From Sinotaia quadrata (Eukaryota; Mollusca; Gastropoda; Architaenioglossa; Viviparidae), in contig CM054180.1 of assembly GCA_028829895.1 (NCBI GenBank), forward strand, positions 119,892,473-119,956,472: DNA of 64,000 nt, in the 5' to 3' direction. The notes beneath the pieces were generated by a model. It did not search any database, was not told the DNA's origin, and worked only from the letters and a program-made list of their open reading frames with translations. This document shows, in pieces, positions 1 to 11,900 of the stretch (position 1 is the first letter of the stretch; each line of letters begins with the position of its first letter). Position numbers and translations under genes: made by a program.

Positions 1-2008
1 AAAAATGAATCAAGTCACTCAAGATTCAAGAAGAAGCTTGAACTAAAAAAACAGATTTACAAATAAAATTAAACACATGATTAATGAACTTTTAATTGTA
101 CAACTTCAAACTTAGAAAATGTTTGAAGTTAAGTGATAAATATATTCAGGGGAAGTGGGAGAGTTGAGACTTGAATGTTGACAGGATGAGTATAAGTCTT
201 ACTTAAGATGAAGAGACAATTCATTAAAGGAAGTTGGAGTCTTATATACCCCCCAAAAGACATTGTCTGAGGGATTTGTTTCTTTAACTGAGGGATTTTA
301 AGAATTTTTATCAGGGAAGGGAAAAGTACAGTTAATGGATGCTATATATAATACTTGTACCTTTTCTAAACTGTTGCATCTGAAATAAGTACCATATCAT
401 TAACAACATAAATAAAATGTTTACAATATTCATATAGGCTTGGAAACACTTATTCAAACACAGATGTTGTGTTTGCCACTGTGTTTAGAGTTGTATGTAT
501 TCATTAACATTCAATCAGACATGACTAAGTCTAAAACTAATTATGTACATTTGTGTGTGCAAATGCACTTATTAATTATTGTACATATTGGTTGCTACCT
601 TTCCATTTGAGGTATTTTTTAAATCAAGTTTTCATTGCCACATTTCTTGCTTGTAACATACCAATCTCTGTTGCCTGTAACTAAAGCCTTCCCAGAAGTA
701 ATATGTGAATTTTATCTCATAGCTTATACTTGTTAGAATTCTGACCCAGGTAATGAAGTATATTATCAGAAAAGTGTATTATTGTGACTATAGCAGTATT
801 TATGTATTTAATTATTTTATAGTGCCCCAGTGTCATATCTTAATTAGCTATTTAAAGTATTGAAAAATACATTTTTATAATTTTTAATTCAATATTTAAA
901 TTATTCACAGAGAACTTTCATTTTGGAATCAGGTTTCTGTGGTGATGAAGTATATTAATATTATCGAATAATGTGCATAGGTCTTGCATTCTGAACAAAT
1001 GTTCAAAGTTTTGAATGTGAGTCATGTTGAGTTGTTTTTTGTTTTTTTTTACAATTTTATAATTTAAAATAGTTCTGATGTAAAGTGATTTCTCACTTTA
1101 TTTAATGACAAGGCCATTTGTGGTCATGACAGCCATATTTAATTTAACCTTGTTAATGCATAATTTGCTACATGTCTTTAGTAAATAGTAAATGATAATG
1201 TGCTTTTTTAAATACAGTAAAAGCTTATAATATGTGTGTGTGTGTGTATGGGGGGGGTGTTCCAAAAAACTTGGCACATAACAAATGTTAGGTATAACAA
1301 ATAAATTTTCTTTGGATATATATATATGAAGATTGATAAACAGTTACTGTTGTTATTTTAAATTACAAATGAGTGTTTATTAAAGCATAAATAAACAGCT
1401 TAATTAAATGTAATAGTGTTTGAACTAAGTGAAAATAAACAAGTACAGTTAATTCAAACTGTTGCAGCAACACTGAAGAGACTGAAAAAGTGAGCAAATA
1501 AAAGTCTGAGCATTATAGTTAATCTTTTAGTTTGTCACATTGTGGTTTAAATTACTTAATGAGTAAATGTTTCCAGTCATTCATTACACTTTTATTGTTA
1601 TGACACTCAATAGATTTAGCAAATTGAGTAAACTTTCACTTTTATTTTGCATCTTGGCCTATCATATCCATATTTGAGAGCAAGGAAAGGTTCTGTACAT
1701 ATACTCAGGTGATATTTTTAATGTTCATTATTATTTAATTAAAGTGCTGACATTATAAGATTAAGAAATATGAATATAAATCAGATTAACTGATGAAGTG
1801 TATATAGCTGTAAATGTGAATAGTGTTTCAGAGTTAATTGACTTATTGACATAAACATACCTGTAGTGACACTTTTCACTACATTTATTGGTAGAAAATT
1901 ACTTGAGTTTATTATTATGTTTTGGATAAAAGATCAACTCTGAATTTTGCAAATTGTGAGATGTTACTGCAATATATTTCCAGTAAATTAGTTTTTAACT
2001 GACTAATG
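1..2008. other. AT-rich non-coding DNA, probably EVI5 intron
   Basis: No exon-like reading, tRNA or transposon end is seen. There is a short (TG)n at about 1233-1247. The missing upstream EVI5 exons imply this is intron. Confidence 0.5.
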
Positions 2009-2016
2009 GTGCTGTC

Positions 2017-2876
2017 TAGGGCTGTCAATTTTTTCTAAAATGCTGCCCGGGTACGTGTCCAAATTTTGAACGGATACCCAGATACCAGCTTGAAAATTAG
2101 CATAATCTCCATTGCAAATGATGATCTCTACACTAAGCTATTTAACCATTAAGCATGTGCTCTATTTCACACAGTAGCCAGTGGTATGCATCTAGTGACT
2201 TACTATTAATTATGATCTTTATATGTACAACACAAACTTTAATTTTAATATGATCAATCATTACATAAACTAAAACTAAATAAAATGTCAACAACAATAA
2301 CGTATTTAAAAATAGGGCATCAAGTTCAATCGCCCTTCACCAACAGAATTTCATTGCACAGATTGCAATTTGCTGTGTCACTGTCCAATCACGTGGGCGT
2401 AAAGACAATGTCTTACCCATATTAAAAATATTACAATGTTATTATTTAATTTATTGATGTTAAAATACTGACAAGTTTGTTTACGAAGACTTATTAACAT
2501 GCTACACATGCTAACGAGCACAGGAAACGGCGCGAGCTATGGTGATCAATATCGTCCATAATTAGATCTAGATACAGTGGCTGCCATGGCCGGCACAATT
2601 TAGCAGACCGCCATCTACAAACAGGATGTGAATGTGACTGAATGTGACTGGGGAAGTGTGCTAAATCAAGACAACCAGTGACAATTCTCTCATCTATTGC
2701 GTGATTGGCTTGCCTCTGTCGCGTGATTGGCTTGCCTCTGTCAGTTTTCCTTGCACCCCACTCTACATGACTCATTTCTGTGCCAAATGCCACATTATCA
2801 TGGGTACCCAGTCCACAATTTTACTACCCAGATATTAGCAAAGCAATGAGTACCCAGGTACCTGTTGACACCACTA
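2017..2876. mobile_element. Non-autonomous hAT element, 860 bp
   Basis: The left end TAGGGCTGTCAA (2017-2028) is the imperfect inverse (10 of 12) of the right end TTGACACCACTA (2865-2876). An exact 8-bp TSD, GTGCTGTC, flanks it (2009-2016 and 2877-2884). The 8-bp TSD and TAGGG start are hAT hallmarks. Subterminal TACCCAG motifs recur near both ends (about 2077, 2803, 2827 and 2851). Inside is a 22-bp direct duplication, 2699-2720/2721-2742. No transposase reading frame is seen. Confidence 0.82.
2699..2742 (+). repeat. 22-bp perfect tandem duplication
   Basis: GCGTGATTGGCTTGCCTCTG followed by TC occurs twice back to back inside the hAT element. A CCAATCACG stretch near 2385 is its partial inverse. 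Confidence 0.9.
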
Positions 2877-2987
2877 GTGCTGTCATTATCATTCACATAA
2901 TATGTAAAACTCAAATAAAGAAATTCATTCACTGGTACTTACAAAAATATTGTCATGCGAAGTACCCGAAGGTCATGTTGCATTGAC

Positions 2988-3057
2988 ATTTAACAAATTA
3001 TATAACAATTAAGTTTAGAAATAGGGACAGGCAATTTTACTCCGCCATAGTAGGTTA
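2988..3057 (-). repeat. Short fragment related to dispersed repeat A/B
   Basis: TTAACAAATTATATAACAAT followed by TAAGTTTAGAAATAGGGACA closely matches the + strand at 22266-22310 (TTAACAATTTATATAACAAA...TAAGTTTAAAACTAGAGATA), with ATTTACTCC/ATTTTACTCC next. It corresponds to the terminal ~70 bp of copy A. Confidence 0.7.
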
Positions 3058-3542
3058 CAAGTTTAATTAACTATGAGTGATTTGTTGTTGTCAGTGTACT
3101 TAGCATTTCTGATCACAATTTTACTTGTAAATAAATTTGAATTGGTGTGAATAATTCATTGATTTAAGTCATGAAAATCAGTCTCCCACAGTATAAGGAT
3201 ATATTATGATAAATTTTTAGCATCCATATAATACTTTACATTTAATATATGTTGTGTCATTTTGTCAGTGTAAATTATTTTCTTTTTCTTTCATATTAAT
3301 TTACCTGTCTTTCACAAATCATGGTTATTTGCTTCAGTGGAGAATTTTAAACAGTTTGAGTGAAGCATTTGAAGATTTGAACTTGCATTCTCCATGAAAT
3401 TAAAATGTTTAATTATATTGTAAATATTCCAGTAGAGCAAAGGGTTGCTGTAGTTGTTATTTATTACTAGTCTGTTGATGTTTATTGCATATTTGTTTGT
3501 TGCTGTAGATTAATGTTGGATATGACAAATGGCATGCTTTTC

Positions 3543-3578
<36 letters not shown>

Positions 3579-5768
3579 TGCCATTGATATCCAGTCCGTT
3601 TGGCATGTGAGTTGTGCACGCTTGCATCTTATCCAGGCCCACATTTATTTATGCAACCTTAATAGACTGCAACCACATTCTGTATCTTGCATTTGAACCT
3701 TATGTGACCTGTACACTCACACACTTAATCAGTCTTATTTGGTCTCATGTTTCCACTCCTGTATTTATATAACCCTTTGTTACTTTACAATAATTTTAAT
3801 CTAATTTTATTTAATTTATATGTAAGTTATATAAGATGATATACGGACACCATACATAAGTTCATATATTATAATGTGTGTGTGTGTGCATATATATATA
3901 TAGTGGTTTTTGTTTTTTTAGGATACTGTGGCATATTGATAAAAGAATTGTTATATATACTAGTTTGAGAGGTGTGATATGTACATCCCCCCAAAAAATA
4001 AAAGCCATTTATATGCATATAATATATATATCTGATTCAATAATGCTTTGTGTTGACCAGAAACAACATGGTCAGTTAGTTAAATTTTTAAGTTTCAGGA
4101 ATTGTTCATATATGAAGGTAGAGTACATTTATGAAAAGTAGATATTGTGAATCTGTTATTTATCAAGCATTTAGAATCATTAAATGTTACCCTTTTCAGT
4201 TTTTGTTCCTTTCAATATAAGTTGTTCTTTTACATGTAGTTCTTGTGCATTTACAATTACAGCAGTGAAATTTGGTAATGCCCCTTCATATATTATCCAA
4301 TATAGCAATTGTTAATGAAAGTGTAAGTTACATTTTCTGATAAAAAGATATAATAAAAGTCAAAACTAAAGGTATTTTTAGAAATGTTATTACGAGCTAT
4401 TATTAATGAAAAAAAAAAAAATTTGAAAAATCATGCTGGGGTTTAACACTGAATCATTTTTATTAATAATAATAACAGTTATTATTACTTTTTATTATAA
4501 TTGTTGTTGTAAATGTTACACATTCATTTGAAAATTTGTAATTATAATCTTCAAAATCATGTATGTTTTTGCATGTGCGCACATTTTTATCTCTTGATTT
4601 AAATATATAACTCAAAGAAAATGAAATTTTTATTTATATATAACATTATTTGACTTATTATTTAAATTATTTTTTTCTTCATGTTTATTTGAAAATATTT
4701 AGTTTGTAAATGAAGTTGTTAAGTAAATTAATAATTTTGAGTTCATGTATTTGTTTTCTAATCAAATAGTTTAACTGTCTACTCATATATTTTGGGTTGA
4801 TTTATAAAAATATGGAATGGAAATATATATGTATATACATGTATTTGTTTTTAAAGTTTAATTTATTGATAATGTATTCCAGGTAAAGATTTTTAAATTT
4901 CAAGTTTATAGAAAGGTTGCAGGAAAGATAATAAAAATTGAGGGTGGGGTGGGGGGGGTAGAGGTTAATTAAATGATCCGAATGTTTATTAAAATTAAAT
5001 AATTATTATAAAATGGTAAATCTTTATTAAGTTTCAAATATGTGACCAATTCATCACTACATTTTTCATTCTTTCATTAAATAATATTTTCAATTGTGCC
5101 TTAGCAAAACAATATTCAGAATTTATTTTTAATCTGAATAAGTATTTGTAGGTCTAGTTGTAGGAATGTTGAAATGTCATGCCCCTTTTAAATTGTATAT
5201 AATTGAAATTCAGTCTTTTGACATTATATTTACTTTTTGGTATGAACATATGTACAAAGTAGTCTTCTAGAACAAAATATTATTATGAATTATTAACTCA
5301 TTGCTAAACCTTTTTCTTTCCATTATTTTTAACCTTCCCTACCCCCCAGTTAAAAATTTTAAACTTTTTGTTAAAAATTCAGACTATATCATTTATTGTA
5401 TATTGTCAAGAATTAACTTATTGTGAGAACTTCTACTTTTCTTTTATTTTCTTAACTTTCTTTTTGTTGCAAAAGTTTAAATTTTATTATTAATTTTTAA
5501 ATCTCTGTCATATATGTTTGAAAATTTATTTCACCATTGGTAGTACTAGTAGTCTAGTATAAAATGTTTCAAGTATTAACATGTATTAAATGATGGCATG
5601 TAAGTATTATTATTATTTTTTGGGGGGTGGGGGGGGGGGGTAAGCGAAAGTAAGAAAAATCCCAACATTCTTAAATTTCTAGTTTACTTGTTTATTAGTC
5701 TTGTAGTTGTACTCCCCAACTTCCTTTACCCATTGTTTAGATGTTGAGACATTCCTGTCTTCTGATAG
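3058..5768. other. AT-rich intron DNA upstream of EVI5 exon A
   Basis: Long A/T runs, (GT)n at 3544, a GT/TA stretch at about 3873-3902, and G-runs at about 4945 and 5621-5640. No coding signal is seen. Confidence 0.55.
3544..3577. repeat. (GT)n microsatellite
   Basis: Seventeen GT units. It makes a spurious THTHTH protein on the minus strand. Confidence 0.96.
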
Positions 5769-5939
5769 GAATCAGCATCACTGGCAGACAAATTGATTCA
5801 GGATCAAGTAACTCGAGCCCAAGAGGCAGAAGACTGTTATGCTCTTAAGAATGAACTCTCAGTCACTCGCCAACAGCTAGTGGAAATGCAGAAAAAATTG
5901 GAGGAAGCTGAAGATATCATTGGTGACATCAAGCGTCGG
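5769..5939 (+). CDS. EVI5: EVI5 exon A (coiled coil)
   Basis: The acceptor is TCTGATAG at 5761-5768 and the donor is GTGAGG at 5940. The 171 nt (57 codons, phase 0) encode ESASLADKL...DIKRR. The VTRAQEAEDCYALKNEL part aligns closely with vertebrate EVI5 (VTRAQEAEENYLIKREL). The previous exon is not found in the first 5.7 kb of the window. Confidence 0.92.
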
Positions 5940-8900
5940 GTGAGGCTGCTTAACAAGTTTAGTTGCTTGGAAAACTTAATTGATGTTCTTTTCACTCACC
6001 ACTGCTGTTATTTGTTTTAAAATTTCTTCCTACTAAGTTCTTTTTCTCCATTTCTTTTCTGACATTATTGTATTGCTTGAGTGTAAATTAATAAATTATT
6101 GAAAATGTATTGCCATGCTTTAGGTTGGTTACTCTATAAAATTTTTCTATTTTAATAAAATATTATCAATATATTTTTGTAAATGCATATACTATAGTTT
6201 GAAACTTTCATGGTGGCAAGATTGTATTGTTGGTTAGATGCTTGTAAATTTTTATGTTGTTTATTTATATAGCAATATTTACTGCAGTTACTATGCTTTG
6301 TGAACATTTACACAATTCATACTCACACCTTACAAATTCCTAATGCTTAACTTTTTCGCTGATGTAATAAAAAGAATTTGCTTGCAGTGGTCTCAGTTTG
6401 TTTACTCAGCTAGGACCAGAATTATTGATTTTAGGAGAAGCAGAATTCCTTGACATGTACTGTGCATCATGTTCCAGACAAGCATTATCCAGGGCGCAGC
6501 AACATTGGATGAAGCCGAAGGAAAAAATTTGGTGCAGCACCTCCAGGAAGAGTTGATTTCTGTACGTTTGCGTGAGGCTGAGACTGTCACATACACCAAG
6601 GGACTTAAAACTAAGATTAAGGAACTAGAAGATGTAAGTATAAAATAAGTATAAATAAGAAATTATGGATGAGATGGTCAATCTACATTTGCTCTCTTGC
6701 ATTCATTAAAGGGCTTTAGAATTAGTGAAAGAAAGTGAAATAAAAATATGTTGATCATATCAATGTCTTTACTCATCAGGGAGAAAATTTTCATTGCTCC
6801 TACTTTTTAAGTTCTTTCAAAATATTGTGTCATTTTTATGAGTGGGGGGAAAAGTTTTTTTATATTTCTCTTCATCGTGCAGCATCTTCTGTATAATTTT
6901 TTTTGTTTATGCATATATTTGTGTGTGAATATGTATATGTGTATGTGTGCATCCGGATATGCTTATATGTTATAGAATGTATATATTTTAAAAAAATTAA
7001 TCCAGGTGTCATGAAAATATGTTTGTTTATTATATTATTATTTTCTCCTATGCCTTTTGTTTAAATAGGCATATAGAATAATTCATGCTTGCTGTAACAA
7101 TTAAACATCTGTTTATTTTTCTTTTCCTTTTGAATTCCTTTTTTATTTTTATTTTTTAAATAATTTTTAAAACCAGACAGCAGCCATGGTCATTTATACT
7201 AATAATAGCATCCTGCTGTGATTATTGATTTTTCTTCTCTCAGACAAATTTTTTTTTTACTGTCTCTGTCAGACTAATTTGCGACTACAGCGTGCTCCAA
7301 GCAATGATGTGCAACATTTACAGGAAGAGCTGATTGCAGTAAAGCTGCGTGAGGCAGAAGCCAACTTGTCCCTGAAGGAACTCCGGCAAAAAGTCAAAGA
7401 GATTGAAGCTTATTGGGAGGTAATTGTCTGTATAATTACGATGACATCAGCAGCTATGTTTGCACACCATATCATGTGTCATAATAAATGTTAACTGTTA
7501 ATAATCTGTTCATTCTTTACGTTTCCTATTTGCCTTAGAAAAGTCAACAGATGTTAATCACTAATATTATATACAATCTTTCTAGACATATCTTATATCT
7601 AAAAGTGCAAAAGTTATAACAGTAATTGAATAAGATTTAACGTTAATTTTTATATTCATTTGTCTTGAATACCTAACATATAAGTTAGTGTATCTGAGTG
7701 TGTGTGTGTGTGTGTGTGTGTGCGTGTGTACATGCAGATAATCTCACATTTGATTCAGAGAGAAAGATATAATTTGTCCAGATATGAGGTTTTTGTGATT
7801 AATTATATGTCATTTTTTTTTTTTAATTCTTATTCTAGTTCCTTTCTAAGTACATGCTAGCAATCTGTATATTTTGGCAAGTCACAGAGACATGAAAATT
7901 GCAAACTAACTTTCATTGCACTTCATTTAACTGAGCTGTAATTTTTTTTTTTTTAATAAAAATGAATGGAAAATGTTTAATACTCTGTTTTATGCATATT
8001 TAGTAGCATTTCATTTATTATTTTAGTAAAGAATTTGTATACACTTAATTTTAATTTTCATTGGACCAAGATATTTTTTTTTAAAGACCAAGTGAAATGG
8101 AATCTAGGTCAGCCACAGATAAGAATAAATCTGTATGAAATAGTATGAAATTCCTATTCTTAGAATCAGGACTGCAAAATTTAAACTGTCTTCATCAGTC
8201 ATTGTTTCCTCAGTATCTCCAACATCATTAGAAATGGTATGCAGTCTTCTAACAATTGAACTTTCACTGTCATCAGTACAAATTGGATCAAAGATACATG
8301 AAGTGCCAGAGAAAATTACATTGGGAGCCATTGACCCCCTGCCTGGTGCCACTTCTGCTTGCTTTTACCCCAAGGGCTTGGGGATTGTGTATCTTAGTAA
8401 TGGGGCAAATCTCATTCACAATGTTTGATTTAGATTCCATTTCATTTGGTCTTTAAGCAAGGACTAGGATTTAAACATTTTAAAATTTAATCTCAGGCAC
8501 ACATGGAGCGTATGGCAAGTACTCACTCACCCAAAGAAAAAGCCTCAAAAGCTGAGATACGTCATTTACAAGAAGATGTTATGACAGTGAAGTTGCGAGA
8601 AGCCAAAGCAGTTGCAGACCTAAAAGAGACTAAGCAAAAGGTCATGGAACTAGAAACACAGGTTGGTAATTTGTGATGTATATACTTCTTTCAGAAATGC
8701 AAAATTGCAGCATACATTTTGTAATAAATTATATAAATAATAAAAGGAAATGTATCACTCATAGCTTTAGGCTTAGGTTTTATTATTGTCAGGCAATGAG
8801 TATCCCATGATCGAGTTTTTGGAAATATATTTACAATTTATGTGGAGCATAGGAAGATAGTTATGCAAATGATAAGTTAAAAGAGAATTTTATTAAGGAG

Positions 8901-11900
8901 AAATTCTATGACTTTTAGAAATGACTGTATGAGTCATGCCACTACAGAATGATTGCTTAGCAGTATACCTGCCAGATTATAATACCTTGCAAAATGTTTC
9001 CCTTATGTATCGATAGACCCAAATTTGCCAGAATCAGATTCGGCGAATGGATGAAGAAAATAAAATGCTGAAACAGCACCTGGCTGAAGCAGCAGAAAGA
9101 GAACGGGAACTGCAATCAAGAATCAAGGACATGGGTCGAAAACTGGATGATGAAGAGACCAAGGTTAGCTGAAGTATAGTTAGCTTTCTGTTTTCAGGAA
9201 AATCATCTATAGGTGTTTTAGCCCTTTTCAATCTATAATTTCTTTAATCTTCTTACTTTGTGAGTGTAATCAAATGAGAAAATAAATCAGAGTTAGATGT
9301 GAAAGTTAATAGAACAAGTGCATTAAATTATTATTTACATTCTTGATACAAAGCTGCACAGTTTGTGAATACCTTTAAGTCAATGTAGCCTTATTTTTTA
9401 TTTGTTCTGTTTTGTTGTTTGTAGTTCACTATATTTTAATGGTATTTATGAATTCAGCATGTGTTTTGGATTCTTTTTTTGCTATGGTGATTGTGTTAAT
9501 AGAAAGTCTTTTTGTCATGTTTTATGTATTTTAAAGACATTTGTGAATTGAGTAGTTTGGGGTCTTTTTCTTGGCTGTGTTAATAGATCAGTCTAATGTT
9601 GTTTGCAGTTCATTATATTTTAAAGACATCTGAATTTAGTGTGTTCTAGATGCTTTTCATGGCTCTGTATTTATGTTTGTAGGACAAAACCTGGCATCAA
9701 AATGATATATCTGTATTTATTCATTCATTAAATATAGGAATGTTTTTGTAACTACTTTTTGTGATCTTAGTTATATTAACTAAAAACAGTTTATATCTTA
9801 AATATTTGTTTAATTATATTTTTTAATTATAAACAGTTATTTGTCTGTGCATGCTCATGTGTGTGAAAATGTATTTGTGCATATCCTACGTATGTGCTGT
9901 TTTCCCTTTGTAAGCTCATTTATGTGTATTTGTTTACGTGCATATGGCTTGGCTGTGCATACTCCTGCATATGTTTTTAATTGTATAGGCAACTCCCAAA
10001 TTATATATACTAACTTTCACTAATTTTTATATTGTTCAGATGAAATGCTACTAAACCTTCTGATTTACATTCAATTTTTTCCATTTTTGATGTAATACAT
10101 CACAAGTTTCAAGTATATATATTCTTTAAATTGTCATTTTGAATGTTTGTTTCTTTTTATTAAATGTTTCTAAATACTTAATTGCTGTTATGGCAGTACT
10201 CCATTACAGAAACACATATATGTGCATAAATATGCATGCACATAGTGTGTGTATATGTGTGTATGATGAGTAAACTTTCTGTATTCATGTAAATGTGTTT
10301 TTTATATGTATACACCCAAACACATGTCTGTGTATGTTGTATGTGTACTCTCAAGCATGCGTGTATGTATGTATGTGTGTATAGAGGAAAGAAGAAGCTA
10401 TGATGGCCAGAATCAAAGAAGCAGAGAATGTTCAGCTAATTGCAGAACTACGACAGCAAATTGCTGAAGTTGAAATTGAGGTGAGCTTTTGAGATATGTG
10501 CAAGCAATACTGGCACATTCTAAATTCCACATTTATTATTTTCTCTGCTCTTCTTACTTCTTAATTTTATGTTTTTAAATCATGACCTTAATATTATCAT
10601 ACATTTGTTTGCAAAAGTTATAAATGGAAGAAAATATCTTTTTTTTAAAAATAGTAATTTATATAAATTGAAGATATGTATGTATGAAAATATATTGGTA
10701 TTAATTGTTTGTTGGAATTACATAAGTATGTATCATCAACCATTACCAGCTTTGCTTCAGGATATTTATCTTGTTTGGTCCAATATTGATTGCAGATGTC
10801 ACTTCCCTGTTAAAGTAGAAGATAAAGTATTTGAGTGCAGCTCTGTGTTCAGTTTTTGTTGTTGTTTTTTTCTTACCCTGGTGTTGTTACAACATCCATC
10901 TTTTGGGAAAATAATAAGAATTTAGACTGTTGTTGCTTGAATTGGCTTCAGGTTGTTTTTTGTTTGTTTGTTTTTTTTTGTTTTTTTTGTGCTCTAATTC
11001 TGAGCTGTCATCTGCGATGTTTGCTTAAGCAGCAATGGAAATATTTCAGAATATATACTTTTCACCTTTTTCAGATTTGAGATTGACTGATTATTCTCAT
11101 GAGTTATATGTATTAAATGTTAATTGTCTATTGAACAGAATATAATTTTTAATTTTTAAAAAGAAATTTTAAGTTGAAATTGTAATGCTGTTAGCATTTT
11201 CCAGAATTGGATTTTGGAGTTTGTCAAATAAAGGGTTGGTTTCAAGGGAGAGTAGTCACATTTAATTAACATTTTGCAGAGAGGTAAACCCAGTGTTACA
11301 AAATGCTTAGGCATATAAGGGATAAAACTTTCATTAGAATGGGTTCTTGTTACTAACATGAAAACTAACATGTAATCGTTGAAATTAAAATTGTAACAAA
11401 AACCCAAGTCTCCTTACTTCTCTGAATGAGACTCGTAACAGTAAACATGTATAGGATGTGTAACACCATGGGTATTCTTTTATTGGCCATGTAATATGAC
11501 AAGATAAATTCTTACTTTTTGCACCATTGTGTTTAGAAAGTGTCAAACCCTATTTACTCTTGTATCATGCGGCCTCTAATTGGCTGGACCAGCTCTCTGG
11601 AACCACCATTGATTACTGGATATCTTTATTTAAGTCTATGAATTTGACATTCACAGCATAAGCTGTTGCTGGTATCTCACAATGCTTTGTAGTTATATGA
11701 GATATATAAGGGCCCAGGTCATGCACAGAAACAGATGTGATACGGGACTGAAGGGGACTTAATCTATTATCAGACATTGGGCATTTACATCAGGTTTCCT
11801 CATTGCAAATAAGCATTAGACTTTACTATTCTCTCCTTAACCAAGCCTATTACATGACATTCACAAATGATTATTGACACTGAGTTGCAAGAGCCTCTAC

